The notes: generated by a model from the sequence alone, not told the origin. Positions 46,421-57,355 are shown, counted from the first letter of the stretch. The stretch is DNA of 64,000 bases from Nepenthes gracilis (GCA_033239525.1 BSYO01000026.1:8418371-8482370), one strand, 5' to 3'. Made by a program: numbers and translations.

Positions 46421-47703
46421 GCTCATAGCATAGAGAAACAGGAGGCAATGCAGATTTTCGAGATGAAAAACTGGATGACCCCCTACCTTAGATATTTGGC
46501 CGACGGATCACTCCCAGAGGACGCCGAAAAAGTCAAGCAAATTAAAAAGACAGTGACCTGGTACACAATAGTCGATGGGCGGCTGTATCACCGCGGATAC
46601 TCAACGCCGTTCCTCCGCTGTCTATCTCCCGAGGAGGCCGACTACGCGTTGGGCGAAGTTCACCTCGGGATCTGTGGACCACACGTAGGCGGGAAAAACC
46701 TGGCCTTTAAGATCATGCGACAGGGCTATTATTGGCCCTCAATGAAAAAGGACGCGTGTTTGTGAAGAAATGTGAAAGCTGCCAGCTTCACGGCAACCTT
46801 CACCACCAGCTGTTTGGCCGACCTGAAGTCACTTCAAGCTCCGTGGCCCTTCACGCAATGGGGGCTCGATATTCTCGACCCGTTTCCCATTGCCACGGGG
46901 CAAAGGAAGTTTATCATCGCGGGCATCGACTACTTCACCAAGTGAGTTGAAGCTGTCCCGCTGGCGAAAATCACGGAACACAATGCGCTGGAATTTCTTT
47001 GCCAGAACATTGTCTGCAGGTTCTGCATTCCAGAGGTCGTGGTGACCGACAACGTGACCCAATTCACAGGGAAACGCTTCACTAAGTATTGCACCAGCCT
47101 TGGGATCAAGCTGGTCCACACTTCGGTGGCATACCCCCAGGCCAACGGGCAGGTGAAGGTCACGAACTGTACGCTACTCCACGGATTAAAGACTAAGTTG
47201 GAGGACGCCGGGGGCTCCTGGGCTGACGAGCTCCCATCCGTCCTCTGGTCTTATCGAACAACACCGAAGGAACCAACGCGAGACACCCTTGGCTCACATT
47301 GCAGGGGATCGAGGCAGTAATACCCGTCGAAATCGGGCTTCCAAGTCTCAGGGTGGAGTCTTTCGACCCACAGGCCAACTCCCAGAGGATCACGGAGCAC
47401 TTAGACTTGCTAGAGGAAGCCCGCAACGCCGCCAGAATACGGACAGCGGCGTACCAACACTAAGTTGCCCGGTACTACAATAGAAAGGTGAAAGCCCAGC
47501 AGTTCGACGTTGGGGGCTTGGTCCTACGAGGCATCGAGGCCACAAGCAAGCTAGCCGGCCGCAACAAGCTCTCTCCCAACTGGGAGGGACCTTTCCTTAT
47601 CTTCGCCGTCCTGCGAAACGGAGCGTACAAACTCCGAAACCAGGATGGAAAGTTGGTCCCATGAACATGGAACGCAACCCACCTCAAGCGATACTTCCAA
47701 TAG
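46390..47703 (+). pseudogene. Tat-E integrase, catalytic Glu replaced by Lys
   Basis: Would join element DNA into the genome. N-terminal zinc finger at 46640-46800: VHLGICGPHVGGKNLAFKIM, GYYWPSMKKDA, then after a shift KKCESCQLHGN (His-His-Cys-Cys). Core: IIAGIDYFTK (Asp 1), IPEVVVTDNVTQF (Asp 2), then VHTSVAYPQANGQVKVTN. The residue 36 after Asp 2, normally Glu (D-35-E), is Lys (codon AAG). C-terminal module: YYNRKVKAQQFDVGGLVLR, NWEGPFLIFAVLRNGAYKL (GPY/F-like), THLKRYFQ and stop at 47701. At least four shifts or stops. Confidence 0.88.
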
Positions 47704-47888
47704 GACCCAGGTACGCACTCACCCACTTATGCGCATTCATTCGCATGCTTGTTTTAATTCGGCAAAATAAGAGGTTTACTTAGCATATATAATCCTAGGC
47801 TCTGTGTGCATACATATGAACTGCGTTTGCCTTGCAGGTTTACTCGACCTAGACTGCCCCTAATTCGGGAGGGTCTTCACCCTCTCAT

Positions 47889-48116
47889 TAAACCCTAGTC
47901 ATCTAGGTGGCCCAGAAGTGGTCTAAAACCCTGGTCATCCAGGTGGCCCGTAAGCGGTCTTAAACCCTAGTCATCCAGGTGGCCCATGAGCGGTCTGAAA
48001 CCTTGGTCATCCAAGTGGCCCATAAGCGGTCTAAAACCTCGGTCATCCGAGCGGCCCAATAGCGGTCGTACTAAACCTTGGTCATCCAAGTGGTCCGACA
48101 GCGGTCTAAAAACCTT
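47889..48116. repeat. 36-bp tandem array (six units) after pol
   Basis: Units AAACC.T.GTCATCCA.GTGG then CCCATAAGCGGTCTA and variants, lengths 35, 36, 36, 36, 38 and 37. Located between the pol stop and the accessory ORF. The regular inner dyads (CATCCAGGTGG) might form small hairpins. Confidence 0.92.
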
Positions 48117-48181
48117 AGGGGGCAAATATGGCACACGCGACGACCTCCTCTCAGGGAGCAGCAACGTCAATCAACAACGGT

Positions 48182-48530
48182 CGAAGGGAGAAACATTCTT
48201 TCTCCAACATTGGCTGCCCAAGTTATCACTTGCACGGCGTCACCAGGCTGGTTAATACAACCGCCTACCCAGCTTAAGGATCTTATTCCTTAGGCAGCCA
48301 GCCAATCAGGTTGGCTGCCCCACGCACTAGCCTTCTCAACGAAAGGGTAGCGTGATCAAATAGTGGCGAGAAGCGTTCCTTCTCCAACGCTGACTGCCCA
48401 AGTTTTCACTTGGACAGCACCGCAAGGCTAGTTAACGCAACCACCTGCCAAGCCTAGGGACTCAGCTCCTTAGGCAACCAAGCAACGGTCACCGGCCAAC
48501 CAGGTTGGCCGCCCAATGCAATGATTCACA
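48182..48530. repeat. About 185-bp tandem duplication
   Basis: Two diverged copies with CTTCTCCAACGCTG.CTGCCCAAGTT, AAGGCT.GTTAA..CAACC.CCT and CTTAGGCA.CCA shared. They run from about 48182 to 48370 and from 48371 to 48530, within the 3' untranslated part of the accessory ORF. Confidence 0.8.
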
Positions 48531-48638
48531 CAAACACAAAAGGCAATAAAGACCATGGATATCAAATTGAAAAGAACTTTCATTTTATTGCTCCAAAAGT
48601 AAGGTACAATGTACATAAATCTCAAAAGTGCAAGAAGG

Positions 48639-49120
48639 CTACAAAGGCGGCGGACCACCCTGGCTGTCTCGGGGCTCTCCCACCAAGTCTTTCTTACATT
48701 GCGCCGCGCGGTTACTCTGATTGATAAGCTCAATTGGGAAGTCAGGATCGACTAACCGTGCAACACGCCGTCCAATGTTGAGCCCCTCTAACAGCCGGGC
48801 GTGCAACGCGCCTCCGATCTCATGGAGGCTGATCCGAGTGGCCAACTCGTTCTTTGAGACTGCGGCTCTGTCGGCAAGGAGCTTATTCCTTGCCTTAAGT
48901 CGATCCTCCTCCTCCTTCAAGCGAGCAACCTCGGCCTTCAGCTCAGCGTTCTCTGCCTCCATGCCCGCCATGATAGCCTCAAGAGCAGCGGTCTGCTCAC
49001 GGAGCTCCCTCCTGAGGCGACCAACTTGGCCTCCAGCCAGGCGATCTCAACCTCCCGATCCGCAATGATGCGATCGCGTTGCTCCACTTTCCGGGAGACA
49101 GTTGAGATCAACCTTCTTGA
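48639..49120 (-). pseudogene. Tat-E accessory ORF, exon 2 (coiled coil)
   Basis: Minus strand. Begins after the acceptor CTTGTGCAG: SRRLISTVSRKVEQRDRIIA, REVEIAWLEAKLV, a frameshift near 49025, then a long heptad-type helix MEAENAELKAEVARLKEEED, RLKARNKLLADRAAV, and LHEIGGALHARLLEGLNIGR, VARLVDPDFPIELI, ending GGPPPL and stop. The coiled coil suggests oligomerisation. No enzymatic motif seen. Confidence 0.75.
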
Positions 49121-49199
49121 CTGCACAAGACAAAAGCGAAGTGTGAGTTACAAAAACAAGGAAGAAAAAAATACAAGGGAGCCATTGCAGAAGTCATAC
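49121..49199 (-). other. 79-bp intron of the Tat-E accessory ORF
   Basis: Minus strand GAG/GTATGAC at 49199 and pyrimidine-rich end CTTTTGTCTTGTGCAG/TC at 49121. Same position relative to the protein as in Tat-A (83 bp) and Tat-C (70 bp). Confidence 0.75.
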
Positions 49200-50439
49200 C
49201 TCATAAGTCTTCCTGAAGGGCCTCGCAGGCCTGGACTCTAGGCCTGGTCCAACTAGCGGTAGAATGGGAGATGACAAGTCAGGAGCATCCTCTCGCACCA
49301 AGCACGCCGTTGCTTCATCCAAAATACGGTCCAGAAACTCGTCATCATCAGCATTTTGGCGAGCTCCTCCCTTGCTGACCTGGGCCGAGCGCAGCAAAGC
49401 TTCCTTCTCTGGCCGCCTTTGGAACGGCTCTTGGTGGATCGGCTCTCGTCGACGGCTCCACAATAAAAACGCGTGAACCTCATGCACGTCGCGAGCCGGC
49501 TCCTCACAGAGATTCCATCCGGGCGCGGCGCACGGGACCACCCTCGCCGCAAGCTGGTAGGCCGAGGATGACTCCTCCTATCCTCTGTCGGCCCTATCCT
49601 CGACGGACTTCCCCACTCGGCAGGTGGTGCCGGATCCGCCGCAGATCCCGGCAGCCACAAGGTTAATCTGCGACGAAGACGATGAGGGCGTGCCAATTAC
49701 CCTCTTAGTAGCTTCCTCCGTGGGCCTTGAGCGGATGATCACACCCCTTGAGTCTTCAGGTCTCATCATCATAATCGGAGGGTGTGGCTTCTGAGCCGGT
49801 GATAGCGGCCCCCATTTAACCTTCTTGGTCTCCGCTTGGGAAACCAAGAAGTCCCTCTTGAACTCGTCGAGGTTCGGCCGTATGGCCTTGGTCAACCATG
49901 CGTAGGAGGCACTCTCCGTCATAGACGGCGTACCAAGGTATGCCTCCGGAACCTGGCCCCAGCTCCTCACAATAGGCCATTTCTCTCCCACTTTCACAAA
50001 GAAGAATCGGTTTTTTCGTTCTTTGGGCGAATCATGAATGGCCGTGTTAATTTTTATTCCCGTAAGGGGACTGAGTGAAATCCACTCCTCCCCCTGGTTC
50101 ACTTTAAATACAACTTTAATGCCAGACATCCTAAATTTCTGGCCAAGCTTCCGGGCAAAAATACATAAAGTGCAAAGGTACCTCGCTGCGTTGGCATAGA
50201 GCTGAGCGATGGGTACTCGTAGAGCCGCCACGATCGACTCCAGCTCTTCCGGAAGGCAGACGGAGGCCGCTCCTCAGATGGGCCTCGTAGACAGTAATGT
50301 GCCCCTACGGTGGGGAAAAAACTTTGTCATCCTTGCCCGGAACCCTCCAGGCCATCTCTTTGAGAATATTAAATTCAACACACAGTGCCTTAACATCGTT
50401 TTCTCTCAAGACGGACGGAAAGTCTGCGACTGGAGCCAT
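49200..50439 (-). pseudogene. Tat-E accessory ORF, exon 1
   Basis: ATG at 50439: MAPVADFPSVLRENDVKALC, a premature TAG at 50307-50305, then HITVYEAHLRSGLRLPSG, a shift near 50250, and an open run from 50231 to 49578: AALRVPIAQLYANAARYLCT, EWISLSPLTGIKIN, NRFFFVKVGEKWPIVRSW, LTKAIRPNLDEFKRDF, then a Pro/Ser-rich linker. Resembles the plant 'putative gypsy-type transposon' domain layout (short helix, W.SL..., K.RFFFV...W). The last 300 bases of the exon are shifted again. Protein function is not established; neighbours are pol repeats (left) and a 34-bp array (right). Confidence 0.75.
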
Positions 50440-50813
50440 AATCGAGCAGAAGCTAGGGTTTCTTTTAGAAGAGTTCGTCTGAGATACGAAAACGAAGAAG
50501 ACGACGGTTTGAAGGCGTAATTGATTTCAAAATACGTAAAGGAAACTTAAGCGTCAAGCATACAAAGGACGCCATCAGTCCTGCCATGCGTCACCTCCTC
50601 ACTTGACCTCGCAAAAGGCGGGTCTCCGGCGAGAAACCCCTCATTACGATGCCGTTAGGATCACCACGTGTCGCCTCCCTACTTGACCACTGCAAGAGGA
50701 CGGATCTCTGCGTGTGTGGCCGGATCTCCGCCTAACCAACGAGACACGTGTCACTACCGCCTGTAAACCGGCCAAAGGTCATGAAAAATACTTCCCGGAA
50801 ATGGCAAGATTTT

Positions 50814-51090
50814 CGGTCAACAAGTTCTCTTCTCGGAATTGACGAGACGGTCAACAACTCAGTGCTCGGAATTGACCGGGGCGGTCGACAATTTTGGCAC
50901 TCCGAAATTGGCGGGGCGTTCAACAATTCGTGCTCGAAATTGACCAAAGCGGTGAACAATTACGTACTCGAATTGACCAAAACGGTCAACAATTCTGGCA
51001 CTCCGAAATTGGCCAGAACGATCAACAATTCTAGTGCTTCAGAATTGACCAGGACGGTCAACAATTCCGGTCAAACTCTCCTTCACGCTT
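50814..51090. repeat. 34-bp tandem array (about eight units) before the polypurine tract
   Basis: CGGTCAACAA.T..G..CTCGGAATTGACC.G.A units starting at 50814, 50848, 50882, 50917, 50950, 50983, 51019 and 51055 (spacing 33-36). Confidence 0.92.
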
Positions 51091-51171
51091 TTTATGAATT
51101 CCCACGAGACCCTCAAAGCAAGAAAAGGCATCCCATCATGAACATACTGGAGGCCAGACTTTTGGCCACCA

Positions 51172-51185
51172 GCATGGGGGGCTAG
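51172..51185 (+). other. Polypurine tract of Tat-E
   Basis: GCATGGGGGGCTAG directly before the 3' LTR. Confidence 0.88.
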
Positions 51186-52306
51186 TGATAGGTACACCAA
51201 AAATGGGCTGGCATCGTAAAAGTCAAAGGCCCAAAATGACGGTCAACACTCTAACGGCCCAATTGAAAAATGGGCCCAAGAGCTGAAAAGCTCAAGGCGG
51301 TTAACGGCAAGTTGGCCGTCTGGCGGGCCATCTCTCAAATGCCAGTTAACTCAAACGTTGGCCGCTTCTGCACTATGCGCATTGGGCCCAAGAAGCTTGT
51401 GTTAATGGGCCCAGCATACTCGGAGCCCATAGCCCATCAAAGCGATTAATAGGCGGCGTCCCTTCCGCAAGGGCGGCCAATACGTATGCTGCCGGTCAAC
51501 TCGAACGTTGACCGTCCACGCTTCGCATGTTGGGCCCAAAGGAACCTTTCTACAGTAACGGGCTTGACTCATTTAAGCCCACGAATCCTCAAAAGGCCAA
51601 CAACGATCCTCCAAGGATATTCCACGATCTCAACTCAGACCAAAAAGAGTATTAACAAGATTGGCGCCCTTCAAAGAAGGAAAGCGCCAGATCTTCCCGA
51701 TTCCTTGACAACCAAGGCATTCCAACGGTAATATGCTGAGAAGGAAAGAAACCAACTTGAAAAGTTGTTGGCCGCCTCACAAGAAAACAATCACGCCCAC
51801 CTTGGCAACTGGCATTTGCTCCAGAAGGCACGCCAGCCAAGGTGGACAGAGGAGATCGTGCCTTCCAAAGGAGGAAGATCACCCTCTTAGCCATTAAATA
51901 AACTCTAGAATCATCATTCTGGGGGGGGATTCTGAGCTAGGCTTTCATTGAGTCTTGCTATGAAATCTGCCTTCGCCACCTTCATCCTCCAAAAACCCTA
52001 AGGCAACAAGCGGACACCTGACGGCCCGTTTCTTTTGTCTTCCCACCATCCAGATTGAAGAAACACGTCTCTCTTACATCTGAATCAAACACTCAAACTC
52101 TCTCTCTCTTTCTATTTTCAGTTTCTTCCCTTTGAAGACTGTTTTACTGACTTGAGCGTTGGAGTATTTTCGGTGGGACAATTTCTCCGTAAACACGCCG
52201 ACTTCATTACCATTTAGTGGTGTCTGAGATCCAACTTCGAACGGAGGCGAGCTACGACAAAAGGATCACCCGAATATGTTTGAAGTTCGGATCCAGAGAC
52301 TCATCA
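51186..52306 (+). mobile_element. Tat-E 3' LTR
   Basis: TGATAGGTACACC...GACTCATCA, collinear with the 5' LTR, including the TTAAATAAAC TATA-like site (about 51893). Followed by the AATTT target duplication. Confidence 0.92.
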
Positions 52307-52311
52307 AATTT

Positions 52312-53700
52312 AAAATTTATTTTTTGAAAAAACTAATATATCATATACAAAAATATAAGTACATAAATAATAAGATTAAAATACTTATGTTCTAAAATAA
52401 TATTACAAATATAATTAAAATATATAATAAAAATATAAAATAATATTATAAGTGAAAAATAATTACCAATCAAATGATATAGTAATTTGCAACTTTTTTC
52501 AAACCACGATAATATATAATAGTAATAATAATAATGTCATATTGATTTTTGGGTGTTATTTATTAAGGATTTTTAAGTAATCCGCGAGGTTATTTGAAGA
52601 ACTTTTGTTTGAATTTTTTGTAGTAGAATATTGAAATAAGTAATTGATGAATATAAGAATTGATGTATGGCAATTTTGTATTGTAACAACATATTAAAGC
52701 TTAATTTTTTTCTAAGGGTGCCATACGATAGGTAGCCATGTGTTGGTAATTAATAGTTGGATTTTCAATGTCAGGGCCTTGCCATTAATTCAATATTAAG
52801 TTGATTATAAATGACAATTTTAAGGCAAAGTTTGGTTGGACATAATAGGAGAATTGGTAAAATTGCTTTGCGGCGTAGGAAGTTGGTCAAATTCCTACTG
52901 TAGAGCTTGAATTTAACCCCCTTTTTTTTCCCCAATTTTTGGATTATCTCCTTCTATAACCCTTGTAATATTGTTAGTATTTCTCAAATTATTGTGAGTC
53001 CTTGTGATTCGTGTTTTTTGAGAAATGTGGTAAATGACTGTACGAGTAAATAACTGAGAATATCGTTATATGGGTATCAGAAATCTTTTGTTACGAGTCC
53101 AGATAGTATGACACTCTGTTTTATTAAGCTGAGAAAGTATGAGAAGATTAGAAAATTCAAAAATAGAAAACTTGACGGTGCTTAATACAGTCTTATGCAT
53201 CCAACCTTCAAAAAAGCAGGCCATGAATACATTATAATAATCCAAATGCTACACATTTACTAGTTTCTAAGTTCTTCAGGTATTCACTTGTCGAGGTCTC
53301 TAAAATCAACTATACAAGCTGCGTCATTATTATTTTTTCCTTCCCTACGGGTCAATAAATCCACATGAAATGCCTTCCTTCTACTTGCATAGGCGCAAAG
53401 ATCGACTTAGAAAATCAGCAAACTCCTTACAATTAGAAGTCACCCCTGAACAACTTCCAACCTCAGCAGCCAAGCCCCGCACCCCCAAAGGGGGGACATT
53501 GGTGGCATGAACTCCTTCCCCCTATTTTTTGTTCAAAGTTTCTTGGAAACAAAATTAACAAGAAGACCTAGTCCAGCAACTGGCAGCTGATTAGCAAATT
53601 CCAGAGAGCAGGTCAATCTTCAAGGTGAAGATGGAAACAAAATGGGGGCAAATGTACCTTGGTAAGCCAACAAACCACTTCAAAATCAACACCGACGACT
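52312..53700. other. Intergenic sequence downstream of the sorting nexin gene
   Basis: First 250 bases are very AT-rich. Nothing coding; 53190-53700 lies directly beyond the stop codon of the minus-strand nexin gene and may include its 3' untranslated region. Confidence 0.5.
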
Positions 53701-53714
53701 GTATCCTTCCACTC

Positions 53715-54913
53715 CTATGCAGGTTGAGTTTGCATCTTCTTATGAACATCCACAAGAATGTCCCTCAGCTCAGGGACGACTGATATGACCAGGAGTTCCA
53801 GTATACTATATGCAAGTTGCTTCATGCAAATTGAAGACTGAAATTTTTCCACGGCAAACATCATGTTGTTTGGTCCAAATTACATGCAGAATGAATCTAT
53901 GAAGAGAAAATCAAATCATTCATTGAGGTCATTACCTGAAGGAAATAATAAATATCACTTGCACAGCGTCTGTACTGTCTGTGGCCAATCAAGCTGACTA
54001 GGGCACTTGGAGCTCCATCTGGCCGAAAATAAGAGCAGATTGTTTATTTCGAAGAAAATATAGCCAAGCCAGCTCACATGACAATTCTCTATGTTGTAAT
54101 TGGCTAATCCCTCCAAGTTATAAGCAAGCAATTTATTGATACAACTGACATCTCTTTAAGTGCCCTCCGAAACCACCCCCTATGGCTTCTACAAGAAATC
54201 TTAAGTGAATCAAAAAAGAAACACATACATATCACAGCATGAGGATAACTTACTAAAGATCATCTTCTTGACATTGCTAGCTCTTCGTGCTGCCTCAAGC
54301 TGAACCTCAAAACAACTAGGCGGGAAGAATTTATTGCTTGGTGAAAGATTTGTAATTTGAGAATATCTATAGCCAAATTCAGTTACATTTGATGTGCCAT
54401 GAGAAACTGCTGACTCGAGAAAGAATTTCCCATCAGGCCAAAGAACCTGAAGAAAAAGTACCAAGTCAGTTAACAAGTCAGGCCACAAAAATTCAGTTAC
54501 CAAGTCAGGCCAAAGTTAGCCCCCAGGCATCCAGGGCAGTGTCATCAATGATTAGCAAAAAGGAAACTCAAACTGGACATACAAGTCCAATGGTGCAAGG
54601 CTGGGGGCAACAGGCATTAAAGATACCCCAATTTTTTGAAACTATTCGGTATTTTTGCAAAATAGTATTATGGTTCATTGGACTGCATGTAACTGCATCA
54701 AGTGGATTTATCAAAAAAAGGAAAAAAAAAAACTTTCGTTTGACATCATGACGATATAACAATGTTTCAGTCCTTACATCTTGGACCCACCGAATTCCCT
54801 GAGCAATAGCATCTTCTCTCCTTAGCCAATTAATTTGCTTTATAAGCCAGTCATCGATAGCATCTTCCATGACTAACTGCAATATTTGTTTTGATATCCA
54901 AAAGACTTGTCTC
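53715..54913 (-). CDS. Sorting nexin, PXA/PX/Nexin_C family: last four coding exons
   Basis: Encodes the C-terminal 178 or so residues of a plant endosomal sorting nexin, the 'sorting nexin C-terminal' (Nexin_C) domain. Exons, minus strand: 54913-54778 (RQVFWISKQILQLVMEDAID, EDAIAQGIRWVQD), 54446-54254 (VLWPDGKFFLES, CFEVQLEAARRASNVKKMIF), 54018-53936 (GAPSALVSLIGHRQYRRCAS, DIYYFLQ) and 53837-53715 (SSICMKQLAYSILELLVISV, VPELRDILVDV, stop TAG). Every junction has GT-AG and the phases agree (0, 1, 0), and no stop or shift occurs, so this part looks intact. These proteins carry PXA, PX and Nexin_C domains and act in membrane sorting. The upstream exons are not visible in the next 2 kb; the gene may be truncated or have a long intron. 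Confidence 0.88.
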
Positions 54914-56630
54914 CTGCAGCAATGTAAATGAAGAGCAGATAAAGAGACAGGGCCTTATGGATTAAACGTGCAATAACAAGGGTAATCTAGTTAACGCCCA
55001 TGTCTAACAATTGCCAAAAAGACATACAATTGGATATCATTAAAGCCATATTTAATGTCCATAGTCATGAAGAAGAGAATAATGTGAAGATAGCACAAGA
55101 GAGACACCTTTATTGAAGGAAAATAATACTATTAGCTTAGCCAGTTGCAGGACTAGTTATTTAATCAGTTCATAGTAATCTCAAATGGACATACAATGGT
55201 AGAATTGAAAATCATCTGACATGCCAGAAGGTAGAACATCATCCCTCCCTTCTCTCCACCAACCCCACCAGATCCCCACTCCACCCCAAAAATAAAACAA
55301 AAAGACAAAACAAAAAAAGGAAAATTGGAAAAAGAAAAACTAAAAATAGTTCATTCATGCCAAGGAAATGAGTCATAAAATGTTGAATGATCTCATAAAA
55401 CATGAAGATCAAGCCATGACATTATCTTGATTCCTTCTCAACATTGTATCAGATATTCAAATCTAACCCTAAACACAGACCTTTTTTATGCCAAAATATG
55501 GCCCAACCACCAGAATGGCTATAGAAAACCTCACCCATAAAGCTGGAATTACAGCACCAGTCAGTCATGGAGCGACTACATCTCTCGTCTTCCCATTACA
55601 TGACATACCAATGACATGCTGAGAGATAAATGCCAAAACCGCAAACAGGAATCCAAACAACAGCCCGGAAGGCCATGGGTTAATGACAAACAATTAAGAG
55701 AAATCATCCAAGACCACTCTTTCCAGCAAAGAGCAGCATGAACTTCTTCAGAGGATGTCTAGCCATCAATCTGCCACTTCAATTCTATCAAAAACAACAT
55801 AAAATTGGTTATGTCGCCCAAACAACTTTCACAATGTCCTTAAGCACCCAAACAAAGAAGCATAACCCTATGAAAATCCACTCTGAGGCATCTGATTACA
55901 TGACGGCTATTCATGCACTCTTCAATACCAACAAACCCAGTTTAGGAAGCTTTCTAGTTGAAACGCTGATGGATCACTATCTACAGTGGCAAGGACAGGA
56001 TAGGTTACTATCACAAATGGCCTAACCTTAAGATATGTACACCTTGTCATCTATTAGTAACTTGTAATACATATAACTTGTTATCTATTCGTAACATGGT
56101 TGAAAATATTGAAAAATACATGCAGGTATCGAGTGGTCCAGATTTTGAGAAATGCTGTTTTGCAATATATCAACCAAAAATATTCAGCCAAACTATTTAA
56201 CTTCAATTATTAAAAAGTATTCCCCCACCCACTCACTGTTTTGCCACTCATTCTATATGGGAGAGAAGACCGGAGAGCTTATGAAAAAAAGGGACTAAGG
56301 GCAAAGGGAGTTCTTCCTCCTCTTCAAAATTCTCACAATTTTTTTTTCCTTTCCACAAATGAAATACAAATTACTCAAACATACACCTTAATACTACAAT
56401 TTCAAATATTTCCCACATTCCAAGTTCTCATATTTTGTGATGAATTTGAGATTATTAGTGAAATTGCTTAAGAAGAAAAAAAAGTAAATTTATTATTTTA
56501 AATCTATTTTTCTCACTATTTGTTGCTTTATTTAGCTTATATATAGTACTTTTAACAAATCTCAAACAAAAGTTCATGCTCAAAACAATATCTAGGCCTT
56601 CACTTTAGAAATTCTAAAAATCCATCCAAT
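54914..56630 (-). other. Upstream side of the nexin exons: long intron or broken gene
   Basis: The exon at 54913 begins mid-protein, so an intron should precede it. I looked on the minus strand for the expected preceding exon (L.VPLLNLVD..FQL..RGWLR) and did not find it up to 57300. Short plus frames (55738-56025, 56241-56471) show no family features. Confidence 0.5.
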
Positions 56631-56639
56631 ATAGAATTT

Positions 56640-57355
56640 CAAGATTTACTCAAATTCATATATAGAATTCATAGATTGATATTATAAAAGTTTAATTTGC
56701 AAGTTTTTATGTCAAACAATAATTTTTTTTTATTTTTTTCATGATTTTTTTTTTTATGACATTTTGTTAGATAAATTTATAATAGCATGGGAAATATTAG
56801 TTGTTCATGAATTTAGTATTTTTTATTTATATTTGTGGCTTAATATTGTTTTTATTTTTTTTAAAGGTTCTACTCAATTTTATAACTTAAATTCATACAT
56901 CTACAGTATAAAAGTTTAATTTGGGAAATTTTTATATTGAATGATAACTTGTTTTTGGATTTTTTTTCCAAAAATATAATTTTTCCAAAAATATTATTTT
57001 TAAAGACTTCTTATGAGATAAAGTTATAATATTATTGTGATTAATATTGGTTGTTATTTGTTGACGAATTTTAGTATTTTTTTTATTTATGTTTGTAACT
57101 CTTAATGTTTTTTTTCTGGTTTTTTTAGAAAAAAGATCTACATAATTTTATACCTAGCATTCATAAATCTATGGCATAAAAGTTTAATTTTGGCAAATTT
57201 TTATATGTAGTTTTTTTTTCAATGTTTTTTGAAAAAAAAAATTATTTTTTAGAAAATTATTTATTGAAGATTTCTTTTTAGATAAAGTTAGAATGTTGTG
57301 AATAATATTAATTGTTAATAAATTTTAGTATCTTTTATACTTGTTTCTTAATTTT
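56640..57355 (+). repeat. AT-rich tandem repeat, three units (about 225-270 bp)
   Basis: Each unit carries ATTCATA.ATCTA..GTATAAAAGTTTAATTT, a .AAATTTTTAT block, long T runs, GATAAA.TTATAATA.TAT, TTAGTATTTTTTATTTAT and GTTTTTATTT. ATAAAAG marks lie at 56684, 56908 and 57176. It directly precedes the hAT coding relic and may be its subterminal region. Confidence 0.75.

Larger units (their letters stand above)
41043..52306 (+). mobile_element. Tat-E: full-length Tat-lineage Ty3/gypsy element, 11.26 kb
   Basis: Two LTRs (1124 and 1121 bp) with a perfect 5-bp target duplication AATTT at 41038-41042 and 52307-52311. Order: 5' LTR, primer-binding site, gag, protease, RT, RNase H, second (archaeal-type) RNase H, integrase, 36-bp array, antisense accessory ORF, 34-bp array, polypurine tract, 3' LTR. 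The second RNase H and the antisense ORF place it in the Tat/Retand group. In the first 114 bases the LTRs differ at 11 sites, ten of them transitions, so the insertion is not recent. Many stops and frameshifts in gag-pol; non-autonomous now. Confidence 0.93.

Noticed and set aside
47889..48116. Regularly spaced 36-bp repeats that resemble a CRISPR array
   Set aside because: Units are directly adjacent, without unique spacers, and lie in a plant retrotransposon.
49836..50520. Plus-strand frames of 80 and 103 codons
   Set aside because: They are the opposite strand of the accessory ORF exon 1, which has the recognisable motifs.
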